Source: CAIKZJ01 sp964626015
GTDB taxonomy: Bacteria; Bacteroidota; Ignavibacteria; Tepidaquicellales; Tepidaquicellaceae
DNA length: 51,097 nucleotides
NCBI GenBank assembly: GCA_964626015.1
Contig: CAZVCC010000020.1
Span: forward strand, 1 to 51,097
Reading direction: 5' to 3'
Positions 1 to 8,315 of this stretch are shown here, in pieces (positions within the stretch are counted from its first letter, which is position 1; each line of letters starts with the position of its first letter). The position numbers and the translations under genes were made by a program. A model generated the notes under the pieces. The model did not search any database, had not been told where the DNA came from, and saw nothing but the letters and a program-made list of their open reading frames with translations.

Positions 1-115
1 TAATCTACAAAATTTGGGAATTAATTTCCAGAATTGAATTGTATGGTATTTTAACTAAATATTGATATGCTGATATAAAAACATTGTTAATTCAGTAACT
101 TAATATTATAAATGA

Positions 116-170
116 ATATCGTAGACATATCGCAGGCATATCGCAGGCATAACGCAGGCATATCGCAGGC
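116..170. repeat. 11-bp tandem repeat, about five copies
   Basis: Four near-identical 11-nt units of the form ATATCGCAGGC lie at 127-137, 138-148, 149-159 (one change, ATAACGCAGGC) and 160-170. A more degenerate fifth copy, ATATCGTAGAC, lies at 116-126. The array sits in an AT-rich non-coding stretch upstream of the first gene. The 11-bp period is close to one helical turn, so the units would lie on the same DNA face. No function is known to me. The array recalls the short phased repeats at the far end of the window but is not the same sequence. Confidence 0.85.
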
Positions 171-178
171 ATACATAA

Positions 179-198
179 AAAAGCAACTTTTTGCTTTT
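179..198. terminator. Possible terminator hairpin for an upstream gene
   Basis: The arms AAAAGCAA (179-186) and TTGCTTTT (191-198) form a perfect 8-bp stem with a 4-nt loop. An A-run on one side and a T-run on the other could make it bidirectional. It is weak because only two G-C pairs are present. The gene it would serve lies outside the window. Confidence 0.3.
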
Positions 199-342
199 GG
201 AGGAAATAGATTGCACTTTTTACTTTTTTAATAGAGTATGTCATTATAATGTTAAATTTAGCGTTATAAATCTTAACCGGTTTATATCTTTGTCTTCACG
301 CAAAATGCGAAAATAATTGTGCAAAAGAGGAAAATTAATTTC

Positions 343-374
343 ATTGAGTTACTGAATTATATTAGATATTTTTG
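343..374 (+). promoter_or_regulatory. Candidate Bacteroidota-type promoter
   Basis: TATTTTTG at 367-374 matches the TAnnTTTG -7 box of the Bacteroidota housekeeping sigma factor. An ATTG at 343-346, 20 nt upstream, could serve as the TTTG-like -33 box. It lies about 40 bp before the ATG at 415. A second box, TATCTTTG at 285-292, is an alternative. This rests only on the consensus match. Confidence 0.3.
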
Positions 375-414
375 TATTTCCTCATTTACTTTAAAAATTT
401 TATAGGAGCAATAA

Positions 415-1536
415 ATGGCAAAATACAAAATTGCATATCTGCCAGGTGATGGCGTAGGTGTTGAAGTTCTTGAAGCTTCAAGAATAGTTTTAGAAAAAAC
501 AAGATTTGATGCAGAATACATTCATGGCGACATCGGGTGGGAATTCTGGTGCAAAGAAGGTGATGCGTTTCCAGAAAGAACAGTAGAGCTGTTAAAGAAT
601 GTTGATGCTGCACTATTCGGTGCTATAACATCAAAACCTGTTAAAGCAGCTGCTGCAGAACTAATACCAGAACTTCAGAATAAGGGACTTGTTTACCGCT
701 CACCAATAGTTAGGATGCGGCAGATGTTTGACCTGTACACTTGTCTAAGACCTTGCAAAGGTTACGACGGGAATCCTCTTAACTATAAAGATAATATCGA
801 CCTTGTAGTTTTTCGTGAGAACACAGAAGGGATGTATTCAGGTGTTGAGTTTAATCCGGTACCTTCAGAGCTTTCGCAATTGCTGACAAAAATATCAAAA
901 CCTTTTGCACCGTTTAAGGATTTAGCTCCTGACCAGTTTGCAATTTCATGCAAGATTAATACTAAGAAAGGTTCAGAAAGAATTATAAGAGCAGCATTTG
1001 AATTTGCAAAGAAGTTCAACAGAAAGAAAGTAACTGTGGTCCATAAATCGAATGTCGTAAGGGCAACTGACGGACTTTTTCTTGAGATGGCAAAAGAGGT
1101 CAGAAAAGATTTTCCTGAAATCGCTATGGATGACGCAAACATTGATGCCATTACAATGTGGCTGTTGAAGAATCCGCATAACTACGATGTTCTTGTTGCT
1201 CCTAATCTTTTCGGAGATATAATTTCAGATTTATGTGCTCAAATGGTTGGAGGGCTTGGATTTGGTTGTTCTGGAAACATAGGGGAAAAGTTAGCAGTTT
1301 TCGAACCAACTCACGGCTCTGCACCAAAGTATGTAGGTCTTTACAAAGTCAACCCTATTGCGACGATACTTTCAGCAAAGATGATGCTTGACTGGCTTGG
1401 CGAGAAGGAATTAGGGGATAAGATAGAAAAAGCAACTGCCGAAGTTATTAAGGAAGGGAAAGTAAAAACTTATGATATGGGCGGTTCAAACACTACGATT
1501 GAAATGGCGCAAGCTATTGCTGATAAGATTAAATAG
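415..1536 (+). CDS. Isocitrate/isopropylmalate-family dehydrogenase, probably NADP isocitrate dehydrogenase
   Basis: A beta-decarboxylating dehydrogenase of 373 residues, near the usual length for the short-form family. Family motifs are clear: RENTEG around R134, the catalytic Lys211 after HKSN, and the metal-binding aspartates in NLFGDIISD (D268, D272). The nucleotide motif FEPTHGSAPKY sits near residues 296-306. By alignment to E. coli Icd from memory, Ser96, Arg102 and Arg112 match the isocitrate-binding serine and arginines. Lys305-Tyr306 match the K-Y pair that favours NADP, where isopropylmalate enzymes have Asp. I therefore infer NADP-dependent isocitrate oxidation to 2-oxoglutarate in the cytoplasm. 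A homoisocitrate or other malate-type substrate is not excluded, because an Asn that contacts isocitrate in E. coli is Ile here. An AGGAG at 404-408 supports the start. Confidence 0.88.
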   Translation: MAKYKIAYLPGDGVGVEVLEASRIVLEKTRFDAEYIHGDIGWEFWCKEGDAFPERTVELLKNVDAALFGAITSKPVKAAAAELIPELQNKGLVYRSPIVRMRQMFDLYTCLRPCKGYDGNPLNYKDNIDLVVFRENTEGMYSGVEFNPVPSELSQLLTKISKPFAPFKDLAPDQFAISCKINTKKGSERIIRAAFEFAKKFNRKKVTVVHKSNVVRATDGLFLEMAKEVRKDFPEIAMDDANIDAITMWLLKNPHNYDVLVAPNLFGDIISDLCAQMVGGLGFGCSGNIGEKLAVFEPTHGSAPKYVGLYKVNPIATILSAKMMLDWLGEKELGDKIEKATAEVIKEGKVKTYDMGGSNTTIEMAQAIADKIK

Positions 1537-1563
1537 TTTTTTAACAATTCAAAATTCGATTAA

Positions 1564-1587
1564 ATCCCCGCATATTTATGCGGGGAT
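1564..1587. terminator. Strong hairpin after the dehydrogenase gene
   Basis: A perfect 11-bp inverted repeat (1564-1574 and 1577-1587, CCCCGC core) with a 2-nt loop starts 28 bp after the dehydrogenase stop. It is a plausible intrinsic terminator or mRNA-stabilising hairpin. The following bases (ATTAATTA) are not a clean T-tract, so termination may be partial and allow read-through into the next gene. Confidence 0.55.
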
Positions 1588-1613
1588 ATTAATTATCAGA
1601 AAATACAATAATC

Positions 1614-2519
1614 ATGGATAAAATATACGTACACGAAGTCGGAATGAGAGACGGACTTCAGGTTGAACAGATTACCGTTCCAACAGAAACAAAGATAAAA
1701 TGGATTAAAGAATTAATGCAAACTGGAATAGATATTATTCAGGTTGGTTCTTTCGTTCATCCTGTGAAGGTTCCTACTATGGCGGATACTGATGAACTTT
1801 TCAAATACTTTTCAAATCCTGAAAATAAAACATCGGATGCCATTTTGTCGGGTCTTGTCCTTAACGAAAAAGGTCTTGATAGGGGAATGAGTGTCGGTGT
1901 TGAAATGTTTTGCATGGGAGTTTCAGCAAGCGAAACCCATAGCAAGAAGAATACAGGAATGACAACTGAAGAAGCTTTGCAAAGAATTATTGCAATGGCA
2001 AAGAATGTAATTGCTTCAGATAAGAAAGTTCAGGTGTCGGTGCAATCTGCATTTGGATGCGGCTTTGAGGGAATTATTCCGCTGGACAGAGTAATGGGAA
2101 TTATTGAAAAGTATTTTGAAAACGGAATAACAAACATTAGCCTGGCAGATACAGCAGGACATGCAAACCCTGAGCAGGTTGAGAAAATGATTTCTGAGAT
2201 TTACAAAATGAATCCTGATGTAAAACTCTCTGCTCATTTTCATGATACTTATGGAATGGGTATTGCAAATTGCTATATAGCATATAAAAACGGAGTTAGA
2301 TATTTTGAGTCAGCATTTGCGGGACTGGGCGGCTGTCCGTTTACAGCAAAGGCAAGCGGAAATGTATGTACTGAAGACCTTGTGAATATGTTTAATAAAA
2401 TTGGTATAAGAGCTGATATTGATTTGAATAAACTCATTTCAATTGCAAAAGAATCCGAAAGTTTCTTTGGACGAGAGTTACCGGGAAAAATTTTAAAAGT
2501 AGGTTTATTAGAAAAATAA
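1614..2519 (+). CDS. Hydroxymethylglutaryl-CoA lyase family protein
   Basis: A DRE-TIM metallolyase of 301 residues, full length for bacterial HMG-CoA lyases. The N-terminal EVGMRDGLQ carries the catalytic Arg12-Asp13. SAHFHDT (206-212) carries the metal-binding histidines. GLGGCPF at 237-243 is the family signature with the mobile catalytic Cys241. The known reaction splits (S)-HMG-CoA to acetoacetate and acetyl-CoA at the end of leucine catabolism. Related lyases act on other 3-hydroxy-3-methyl acyl-CoAs. The next gene is a CoA transferase only 12 bp downstream, so the pair probably activates an acid as a CoA ester and then cleaves it. No Shine-Dalgarno is visible. Confidence 0.9.
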   Translation: MDKIYVHEVGMRDGLQVEQITVPTETKIKWIKELMQTGIDIIQVGSFVHPVKVPTMADTDELFKYFSNPENKTSDAILSGLVLNEKGLDRGMSVGVEMFCMGVSASETHSKKNTGMTTEEALQRIIAMAKNVIASDKKVQVSVQSAFGCGFEGIIPLDRVMGIIEKYFENGITNISLADTAGHANPEQVEKMISEIYKMNPDVKLSAHFHDTYGMGIANCYIAYKNGVRYFESAFAGLGGCPFTAKASGNVCTEDLVNMFNKIGIRADIDLNKLISIAKESESFFGRELPGKILKVGLLEK

Positions 2520-2531
2520 ATTTTAAACATA

Positions 2532-3734
2532 ATGAAAAAAGAAAAATCACTTAAAGGGGTAAGGGTACTCGATTTAACGAATGTGCTTGCGGGACCGTTT
2601 GCGACATTGCATTTAGCACTATGCGGAGCTGAAGTTATAAAGATTGAAACTCCCGGCTCGGGTGACCTTGCAAGGAAGCTTGGCAACGTACCTGAATACA
2701 ACAAGAAGAATATGGGTACAAGTTTTCTTGCACAGAATTCAAACAAGAAATCACTCACGCTGAATTTAAAAGACGAAAAGGCAAAAGAGATTTTCAAAAA
2801 GCTGGTTAAGACCGCAGATATTGTTGTTGAAAACTTCAGACCCGGTGTTATGAAAAGATTAGGGCTCGATTATGAAACGCTTAGCGGGATTAATCCGGGA
2901 ATTATTTATTGTGCGATTTCGGGTTTTGGACAAACAGGACCCGATGCTTTCAAACCCGCTTATGACCAGATAATACAAGGGCTTAGCGGTGTTATGGCGA
3001 TAAACGGCGATGAAACATTGAATCCTTTGCGTGCAGGATTTCCTGTCTGCGATACGGTGGGAGGCATCAATGCTGCTTTTGCAATAATGACTGCACTTTA
3101 TTACAAAGAGAAATCAGGCAAAGGACAGTTTGTTGATGTAGCAATGCTTGATTCTATAATGCCTTATATGGGCTGGGTAGCTGCGAATTTATTAATAGGC
3201 GGAAAACATCCCGTGTTGATGGGCAATGACAATTTCACTGCCGCACCATCTGGCACGTTTGTTACAAAAGACGGGTATATTAATATAGCCGCAAACAAAC
3301 AGGAGCAATGGGAAGATTTATGCGATGTGGTCGGTGTTCCAGAGCTTAAAGAAGATGCAAGGTTCAAAGAGCGAGATACAAGAAAATCAAACCGTAAACT
3401 TCTCACTCCGCTTCTTGAAGCTAAACTGAAAGAAAAGGAAACAAGTTACTGGGCTGAAGCCCTGAACGCAAAGGGAATTCCTTCCGGCGAAATTCTTAGT
3501 CTTTACGATGCACTAACACAGCCTCAGGCAAAGCACAGAAATGTCATTGCCGAGATAGATGCACCGGAAGTCGGAAAGATAAATGTATTTAACCTCACAG
3601 CGAAGTTTGATAAGACAGACGGTGATGTGGATACTCCTCCTCCGACGCTCTCGCAGCATACGGTGGAAATACTAAAAGAATTAGATTATTCAGACGAGGA
3701 AATAAAAGAATTTAAAGTAAAGAATATCGTTTAA
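2532..3734 (+). CDS. CaiB/BaiF (class III) CoA transferase
   Basis: A 400-residue family III CoA transferase, the normal length. Visible hallmarks are the opening GVRVLDLTNVLAGPFAT, the CoA-site region AEVIKIETPGSGD, the catalytic Asp174 in GFPVCDTVGG, and GKGQFVDVAMLDS near residue 200. These enzymes move CoA between acids through an aspartyl-CoA anhydride and are usually interlocked dimers. Sitting directly behind an HMG-CoA-lyase-like gene, it may form HMG-CoA, citramalyl-CoA or a similar branched substrate for that lyase. The donor and acceptor acids cannot be read from sequence. No terminator was seen downstream. Confidence 0.88.
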   Translation: MKKEKSLKGVRVLDLTNVLAGPFATLHLALCGAEVIKIETPGSGDLARKLGNVPEYNKKNMGTSFLAQNSNKKSLTLNLKDEKAKEIFKKLVKTADIVVENFRPGVMKRLGLDYETLSGINPGIIYCAISGFGQTGPDAFKPAYDQIIQGLSGVMAINGDETLNPLRAGFPVCDTVGGINAAFAIMTALYYKEKSGKGQFVDVAMLDSIMPYMGWVAANLLIGGKHPVLMGNDNFTAAPSGTFVTKDGYINIAANKQEQWEDLCDVVGVPELKEDARFKERDTRKSNRKLLTPLLEAKLKEKETSYWAEALNAKGIPSGEILSLYDALTQPQAKHRNVIAEIDAPEVGKINVFNLTAKFDKTDGDVDTPPPTLSQHTVEILKELDYSDEEIKEFKVKNIV

Positions 3735-3898
3735 CGGAGTATTTTAACATATAATAATCTGATAATTGTAAGTATTGCTGATTTTAGGCATTAGAAATAA
3801 ATTTATAGATTTCTCAAATAAGTACTTGAATTATTCATTTAATTATATTAATTTACAACAATGTTCTTTAAAATAGTTAATTAAAAAAGGGAGTATTA

Positions 3899-4540
3899 AT
3901 GCTCAAAAACCGAAATGTACTGTTTTTATCATTGGTTCTATTAGGATTTATGATGATAACAGGTTGTTCCGGTGTAAGGGAGCTCTCTGATAACGGTTCG
4001 GAATTAACTTCAGGGATTAAAGGTGCCAATGTTTACAAAAATTCAAATGAATTGGTAGCCACCAGTACCTTGATAAAAAAGACTTCGATCTCGAAGAATA
4101 GTCTCGAATCATTATCAAGTTCTCTTATCGGTTACACACCTACATCGATTAAAGAATCAGAAATGGTCAGCGATGAGGTAATGTCAAAAGTAATTGAATA
4201 TCTAAACATCCCGTACGTTTGGGGTGGAACTTCTAAAAGAGGTTTTGATTGTTCAGGATTTGTTCAAAACGTAATGTATCAGGCTCTTGGAATTATGTTA
4301 CCCAGGACATCTTACGAGCAGTCAAACGTAGGCGAGTCAGTCGAAAAAGACGAATTGAAATTTGGTGATTTGATATTTTTCGACACAATGAATAAAGGAA
4401 GAGTATCACACGTCGGAATTTATCTTAGCGACGGATACTTTGCCCATTCGGGTTCAAAAACAGGTGTTATAGTAGCATCGTTGAATTCAGACTTCTACGC
4501 AAGAACTTATCTGAAAGCTAAAAGAGTTATTTCAGAATAA
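3899..4540 (+). CDS. NlpC/P60 cell-wall endopeptidase lipoprotein
   Basis: A 213-residue lipoprotein. A hydrophobic signal ends in a lipobox with Cys23 (ITGC). A serine/threonine-rich linker follows to about residue 85, then an NlpC/P60 domain. The catalytic residues are visible: Cys118 in FDCSGF, His171 in VSHVGIY and a third polar residue His183 in YFAHSG. The family cleaves D-gamma-glutamyl-diaminopimelate bonds or related bonds in peptidoglycan stem peptides. The domain is compact, like Spr/MepS-type murein endopeptidases, so growth-related wall hydrolysis is likely. A GGGAG at 3890-3894 lies just upstream of the ATG. A strong terminator follows, so it is probably a single transcription unit. 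Confidence 0.9.
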   Translation: MLKNRNVLFLSLVLLGFMMITGCSGVRELSDNGSELTSGIKGANVYKNSNELVATSTLIKKTSISKNSLESLSSSLIGYTPTSIKESEMVSDEVMSKVIEYLNIPYVWGGTSKRGFDCSGFVQNVMYQALGIMLPRTSYEQSNVGESVEKDELKFGDLIFFDTMNKGRVSHVGIYLSDGYFAHSGSKTGVIVASLNSDFYARTYLKAKRVISE

Positions 4541-4560
4541 GTAAAGAAGTTCAAGTTTGT

Positions 4561-4598
4561 AAAAGTCTCAAATTCTTTAATGGGTTTGAGACTTTTTT
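4561..4598 (+). terminator. Intrinsic terminator after the NlpC/P60 gene
   Basis: A perfect 12-bp stem (4561-4572 with 4585-4596) encloses a 12-nt loop. The 3' arm ends in a T-run to 4598. The arms contain AGTCTC/GAGACT. It separates the NlpC/P60 gene from the permease genes. It also overlaps the longest possible reading frame of the next gene, which argues for that gene's internal start at 4607. Confidence 0.85.
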
Positions 4599-4606
4599 GT
4601 TTTGAG

Positions 4607-5533
4607 ATGATAAAATATATTTTAAGAAATATTATTAATTCATTCCTGACAATTTTTGGAGTACTATCAGTTTCTTTCATACTAACTTATTTACTCCCGG
4701 GAGACCCTGCAAAACTTATTTTGGGGCAAAGAGCAGATGAGGAAAGTGTCAGGTCAGTTAGAGCAGAATTGGGGATTGATAAACCATTTTATGTACAGTA
4801 CATAGGGTTTATATCAAGGTCAATACAAGGGGATCTTGGAAAATCTTATCTTACTAATCGTAATGTTTCTGATACTATTCTTGAAAAAATTCCGGCAACA
4901 GCTTTGTTGTCATTCGTTGCAATAATTATTTCATCAATTATCGGAATCACGATAGGCGTTGTATCATCTCTTAAACCTTATTCTTTCAAGGATTATTTCT
5001 TTATATTATTTTCGCTATTAGGTATTTCTATTCCTCAGTTTGTTCTTGCATTAATTTTAATATATATTTTCGGTGCAGAATTAAGAGTATTCCCGATTGC
5101 AGGATACATCAATAACGGCTGGATTTATATCGTTTTGCCAGCTGTAGCATTAGCTCTTCGACCACTTGCTATCACTGCAAGAATAACAAGAACATCAATG
5201 CTCGACGAACTTAATAAAGATTATGTAAGAACTGCTCGTTCAAAAGGTTTAAGCGAAAGCAAAGTAGTTGTTAAACATGCTTTAAGAAATGCACTTAATC
5301 CCGTGATCACTACTTTAAGCTCGTCGTTGGCAGCTACTCTCGGAGGAGTATTTTTTATCGAATATATTTTTAACTGGCCCGGGATAGGTTCTCTTGCGAT
5401 GGATTCCATATTAAAGCTGGACTTTCCGATGATACAGGGTACAATATTATTTAGTGCCGTTGTATTTGTAATTATTAATTTGACTGTAGATATCTTTTAT
5501 GCATTCCTTGACCCAAAAGTAAGACTCAGATGA
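4607..5533 (+). CDS. DppB/OppB-type peptide ABC transporter permease
   Basis: A 308-residue inner-membrane permease with six predicted membrane segments and the typical opening MIKYILRNIINSF. An YLLPGDPAK loop follows TM1. An EAA-type ATPase-contact loop, RTARSKGLSESKVV, lies near residues 207-220. I place the start at 4607. The frame is open back to an ATG at 4580, but that ATG lies inside the terminator hairpin loop, and the family normally begins at M-x-K-Y-I-x-R. The stop overlaps the next start (ATGA), so the two permeases are translationally coupled. No binding protein or ATPase is in the window, so substrate (di- or oligopeptide, nickel or other) is open. Confidence 0.9.
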   Translation: MIKYILRNIINSFLTIFGVLSVSFILTYLLPGDPAKLILGQRADEESVRSVRAELGIDKPFYVQYIGFISRSIQGDLGKSYLTNRNVSDTILEKIPATALLSFVAIIISSIIGITIGVVSSLKPYSFKDYFFILFSLLGISIPQFVLALILIYIFGAELRVFPIAGYINNGWIYIVLPAVALALRPLAITARITRTSMLDELNKDYVRTARSKGLSESKVVVKHALRNALNPVITTLSSSLAATLGGVFFIEYIFNWPGIGSLAMDSILKLDFPMIQGTILFSAVVFVIINLTVDIFYAFLDPKVRLR

Positions 5534-6558
5534 TTAATATTAATAGAAATAATCTTTGGTATTATTCATTTATCAGGTTTAAAAGGCACAAGCTTGCATT
5601 CGTATCGCTGCTTTTTGTTTTGTTTTTAATATTAGTAGCGGTGTTTGCGGGTACGATAACACCGCACAATCCCGATGAACAGGTTCTGGAATTTACTTCG
5701 AAACCTGCTTTATTTACGAGTGAAGTACTCAGGAAAAAGGAAAACAATGCAGTTATTCCTGTGAAGCAAGTCGTTAGCCTTGACAACGATGAAATAACAT
5801 ACACTGATTTTCTTGACAACCAAAAAACAGAATCAATATATAATTTTGAGGGTGATGGGAGAAATATTGTGCATAAAGTACATTATATACTTGGAACAGA
5901 TAAATTCGGGAGAGACGTACTCAGTCGTTTAATTTACGGAACGCGTATCAGTTTGACAGTTGGATTAATTTCTCAGAGCATAGCAATTGTCATCGGGATA
6001 TTGCTGGGTTCATTTGCAGGATATTTCAGAGGAATAACCGATAAAATAATTATGTGGTTAATAAATGTTGTTTGGTCCTTTCCTTCAATATTGCTCGTAA
6101 TTTCTATATCAGTCGTACTTGGAAAAGGCTACTGGCAAGCATTTGTCGCTATTGGTTTAACAAGCTGGGTTGAAATCGCGCGTATAGTCAGAGGTCAGTT
6201 CATTACTCTAAAGGAAAGCGAATACATTGAAGCTGCAAAATCACTCGGTTTCGGGAAAAGAAGAATAATATTTAGACATATTTTACCAAATTCCCTTTCA
6301 CCTGTAATTGTAACCTCAACAGTCGGACTAGCAAATGCAATTATTTTTGAAGCAAGTCTAAGTTTCCTTGGGCTTGGTGTTCAACCGCCAACTGCAAGCT
6401 GGGGACAAATGATATTTGATGGATATAAGTATATAATAACGGGTACTAACTTTGGCCTGGTATTGTATCCGTCATTAGCGATTATGCTGAGTGTTTTCGC
6501 CGTTAATTTAATCGGTGACGGCTTAAGAGATTCACTGGATCCGAAACTAAAGAAATAA
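5530..6558 (+). CDS. DppC/OppC-type peptide ABC transporter permease with extended periplasmic loop
   Basis: A 342-residue partner permease. It has the N-terminal OppC_N segment, TM1 at about 21-41, the LGTDKFGRDVLSRLIYG motif from residue 121, and an EAA loop EAAKSLGFGKRRIIF near 236-250. SLSFLGLGVQPP lies near the C-terminus. Between TM1 and LGTD there are about 75 residues where the family usually has 25-30. This charged insertion (about 50-115) would sit in the periplasm. It overlaps the upstream permease by 4 bp, so the two form a heterodimeric channel. The matching ATPases and binding protein must be encoded elsewhere. Confidence 0.9.
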   Translation: MININRNNLWYYSFIRFKRHKLAFVSLLFVLFLILVAVFAGTITPHNPDEQVLEFTSKPALFTSEVLRKKENNAVIPVKQVVSLDNDEITYTDFLDNQKTESIYNFEGDGRNIVHKVHYILGTDKFGRDVLSRLIYGTRISLTVGLISQSIAIVIGILLGSFAGYFRGITDKIIMWLINVVWSFPSILLVISISVVLGKGYWQAFVAIGLTSWVEIARIVRGQFITLKESEYIEAAKSLGFGKRRIIFRHILPNSLSPVIVTSTVGLANAIIFEASLSFLGLGVQPPTASWGQMIFDGYKYIITGTNFGLVLYPSLAIMLSVFAVNLIGDGLRDSLDPKLKK

Positions 6559-6562
6559 AAAT

Positions 6563-7702
6563 ATGCAAAACTCAAAATCAGAAAACTTAAAACTATTTTA
6601 TTTTCTTAAAAGCATTACAAGTCTTGGAGATGTTAGAATTAGGAGAATTGCTGAAAAATTCAATAATCTTGGACATCTCTTTTCTTCGGATTTACAAACC
6701 CTTAAGAGTATTGACGGTATTTCTGAAAAGACATTAAGGGAGGTGGAAAGTGCAGTAAATAAGTCTAACGTTTTCGAGCAATCTTATTTAAAACTTTTAG
6801 AAAAACTTGAAAAAAGTAATATAAAAGTTACGACAATATTTGATGAGAATTATCCTCAAAATCTTAAAAACATTTACGATGCTCCCGTAATTTTGTATTA
6901 TTACGGTAATATGAGTGAAAGTGACAGGTATTCAATCGGTATTGTCGGCACAAGAACACCAAGTGACTATGGACGCAAAGTTTGCAGGGATTTATCAAAA
7001 GAACTTGCAAACAGGGGATTGCCGGTAGTAAGCGGTCTCGCTATAGGTATTGATTCTATTGCACATAATTCGTGTCTTGAATCGGGAGGAATAACATACG
7101 CAGTACTCGGGAGCGGGGTTGACAATCTTTATCCCCCTGATAATAAACATCTTTATGAAAGAATTAAAGAAACCGGAGCAGTAATCTCAGAATTTGAAAT
7201 TGGGTCAAAAGCCGAAAAGGTAAACTTTCCGAGGCGAAATAGGGTTGTAAGCGGAATATCACTCGGAACACTAATTGTAGAATCAAGAATCAAAGGCGGT
7301 TCATTAATTACGGCAGAATTTGCACTTGACCAAAACCGTGAACTTTTTGCAGTTCCGGGGAATATTACAGCAAAAAATTCGGACGGTTGTAACAATTTAA
7401 TAAAGAAGGGATATGCTAAACTTGTTTCAAGTGTAGATGATATTATTTCAGAGTTTAATATACAGATATCAGATTTGGTAAATACAAAATCAAATAAAAT
7501 TCCGGATACTGAACAGAAAGAAATGAATGTATTTGAACATAAGATTTATAATGCACTGAACGATACTGAACCGACTAGCATTGATAAAATTTGCGAATTG
7601 ACCGAACTGAATATATCCGATTGTCTGGTAAATCTTTTAACTATGGAGTTCAAAGGTCTTGTTTCGCAGCTTCCGGGAAAATACTTTTTAAAGCAAAAGT
7701 GA
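6563..7702 (+). CDS. dprA: DNA-processing protein DprA
   Basis: A 379-residue DprA/Smf protein. A helix-hairpin-helix-like N-terminal domain (about 1-75) precedes the Rossmann-like DprA core (about 95-305). Core motifs are IGIVGTRTPSDYG, VVSGLAIGIDSIAH, AVLGSGVDNLYPP, NFPRRNRVVSG and FAVPGNI. A winged-helix DprA C-terminal domain follows (about 320-379). DprA binds incoming single-stranded DNA and loads RecA during natural transformation. It is widely conserved even where competence is unproven. The gene starts 4 bp after the permease stop, so it is probably co-transcribed, without an obvious functional link. Confidence 0.95.
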   Translation: MQNSKSENLKLFYFLKSITSLGDVRIRRIAEKFNNLGHLFSSDLQTLKSIDGISEKTLREVESAVNKSNVFEQSYLKLLEKLEKSNIKVTTIFDENYPQNLKNIYDAPVILYYYGNMSESDRYSIGIVGTRTPSDYGRKVCRDLSKELANRGLPVVSGLAIGIDSIAHNSCLESGGITYAVLGSGVDNLYPPDNKHLYERIKETGAVISEFEIGSKAEKVNFPRRNRVVSGISLGTLIVESRIKGGSLITAEFALDQNRELFAVPGNITAKNSDGCNNLIKKGYAKLVSSVDDIISEFNIQISDLVNTKSNKIPDTEQKEMNVFEHKIYNALNDTEPTSIDKICELTELNISDCLVNLLTMEFKGLVSQLPGKYFLKQK

Positions 7703-7768
7703 TGATGTTACAACTTGAAACTTAACTTATTGCTATTTAAATAAAATTTAAACTACGAATCAGGTTAT

Positions 7769-8308
7769 ATGTTTATCGATGAAAGAATATATTCAACTAA
7801 GTTTTTTTGCGACCTTAAAAAGTGCAAGGGTGCTTGTTGTACCGTAAAAGGAACGCTTGGAGCGCCGCTAAAAAACAGCGAGCTTGAGATTGTAATAAAA
7901 TCAAGTGACATAGCTAAAAAATACCTTGCTCAAAAAAATGCAGAGATAATCAATAAAGAAGGATGCTATATTTATTATAATGGGAAATACTGGATGAACA
8001 CAGTAAATGAAAATGACTGCGTTTTTTCGTATTATGAAGGTGATGTAGCAAAATGCAGCTTTCAGAAAGCGTATAATAACGGAGAAATAAAATTCAAAAA
8101 GCCGATATCTTGTGAACTTTTTCCGATAAGGGTAGGCGGAAATAATTATGACGAATTACGTTATGAAAAATCGTATTTTTGTGAAGATGCACTTGAATTA
8201 GGCAGCGAGAAAAATATTAACATATATGAATTTGTTAAAGATGCAATCATAAGAGAGTTTGGTGAAGATTTTTATAAGGGAAATAATAAGAGAAAAAATA
8301 AAAATTGA
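7769..8308 (+). CDS. DUF3109 family cysteine-rich protein
   Basis: A 179-residue cytoplasmic protein of the DUF3109 family common in Bacteroidota. The diagnostic N-terminal run FFCDLKKCKGACC appears at about residues 13-25. More cysteines follow (GCYIYY, NDCVF, KCSF, ISCEL, FCED). The pattern resembles the YkgJ/CxxCxxxCC metal-binding proteins, so iron or zinc coordination is likely, but no biochemical role is established to my knowledge. It sits 7 bp upstream of rpoN and is probably read with it. It could be an iron-sulfur or zinc-dependent maturation factor, which is inference only. Confidence 0.85.
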   Translation: MFIDERIYSTKFFCDLKKCKGACCTVKGTLGAPLKNSELEIVIKSSDIAKKYLAQKNAEIINKEGCYIYYNGKYWMNTVNENDCVFSYYEGDVAKCSFQKAYNNGEIKFKKPISCELFPIRVGGNNYDELRYEKSYFCEDALELGSEKNINIYEFVKDAIIREFGEDFYKGNNKRKNKN

Positions 8309-8315
8309 TTAAATA

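Noticed and set aside
116..170. CRISPR array
   Set aside because: The units are 11 bp, head to tail, with no variable spacers between them. No cas gene is nearby.
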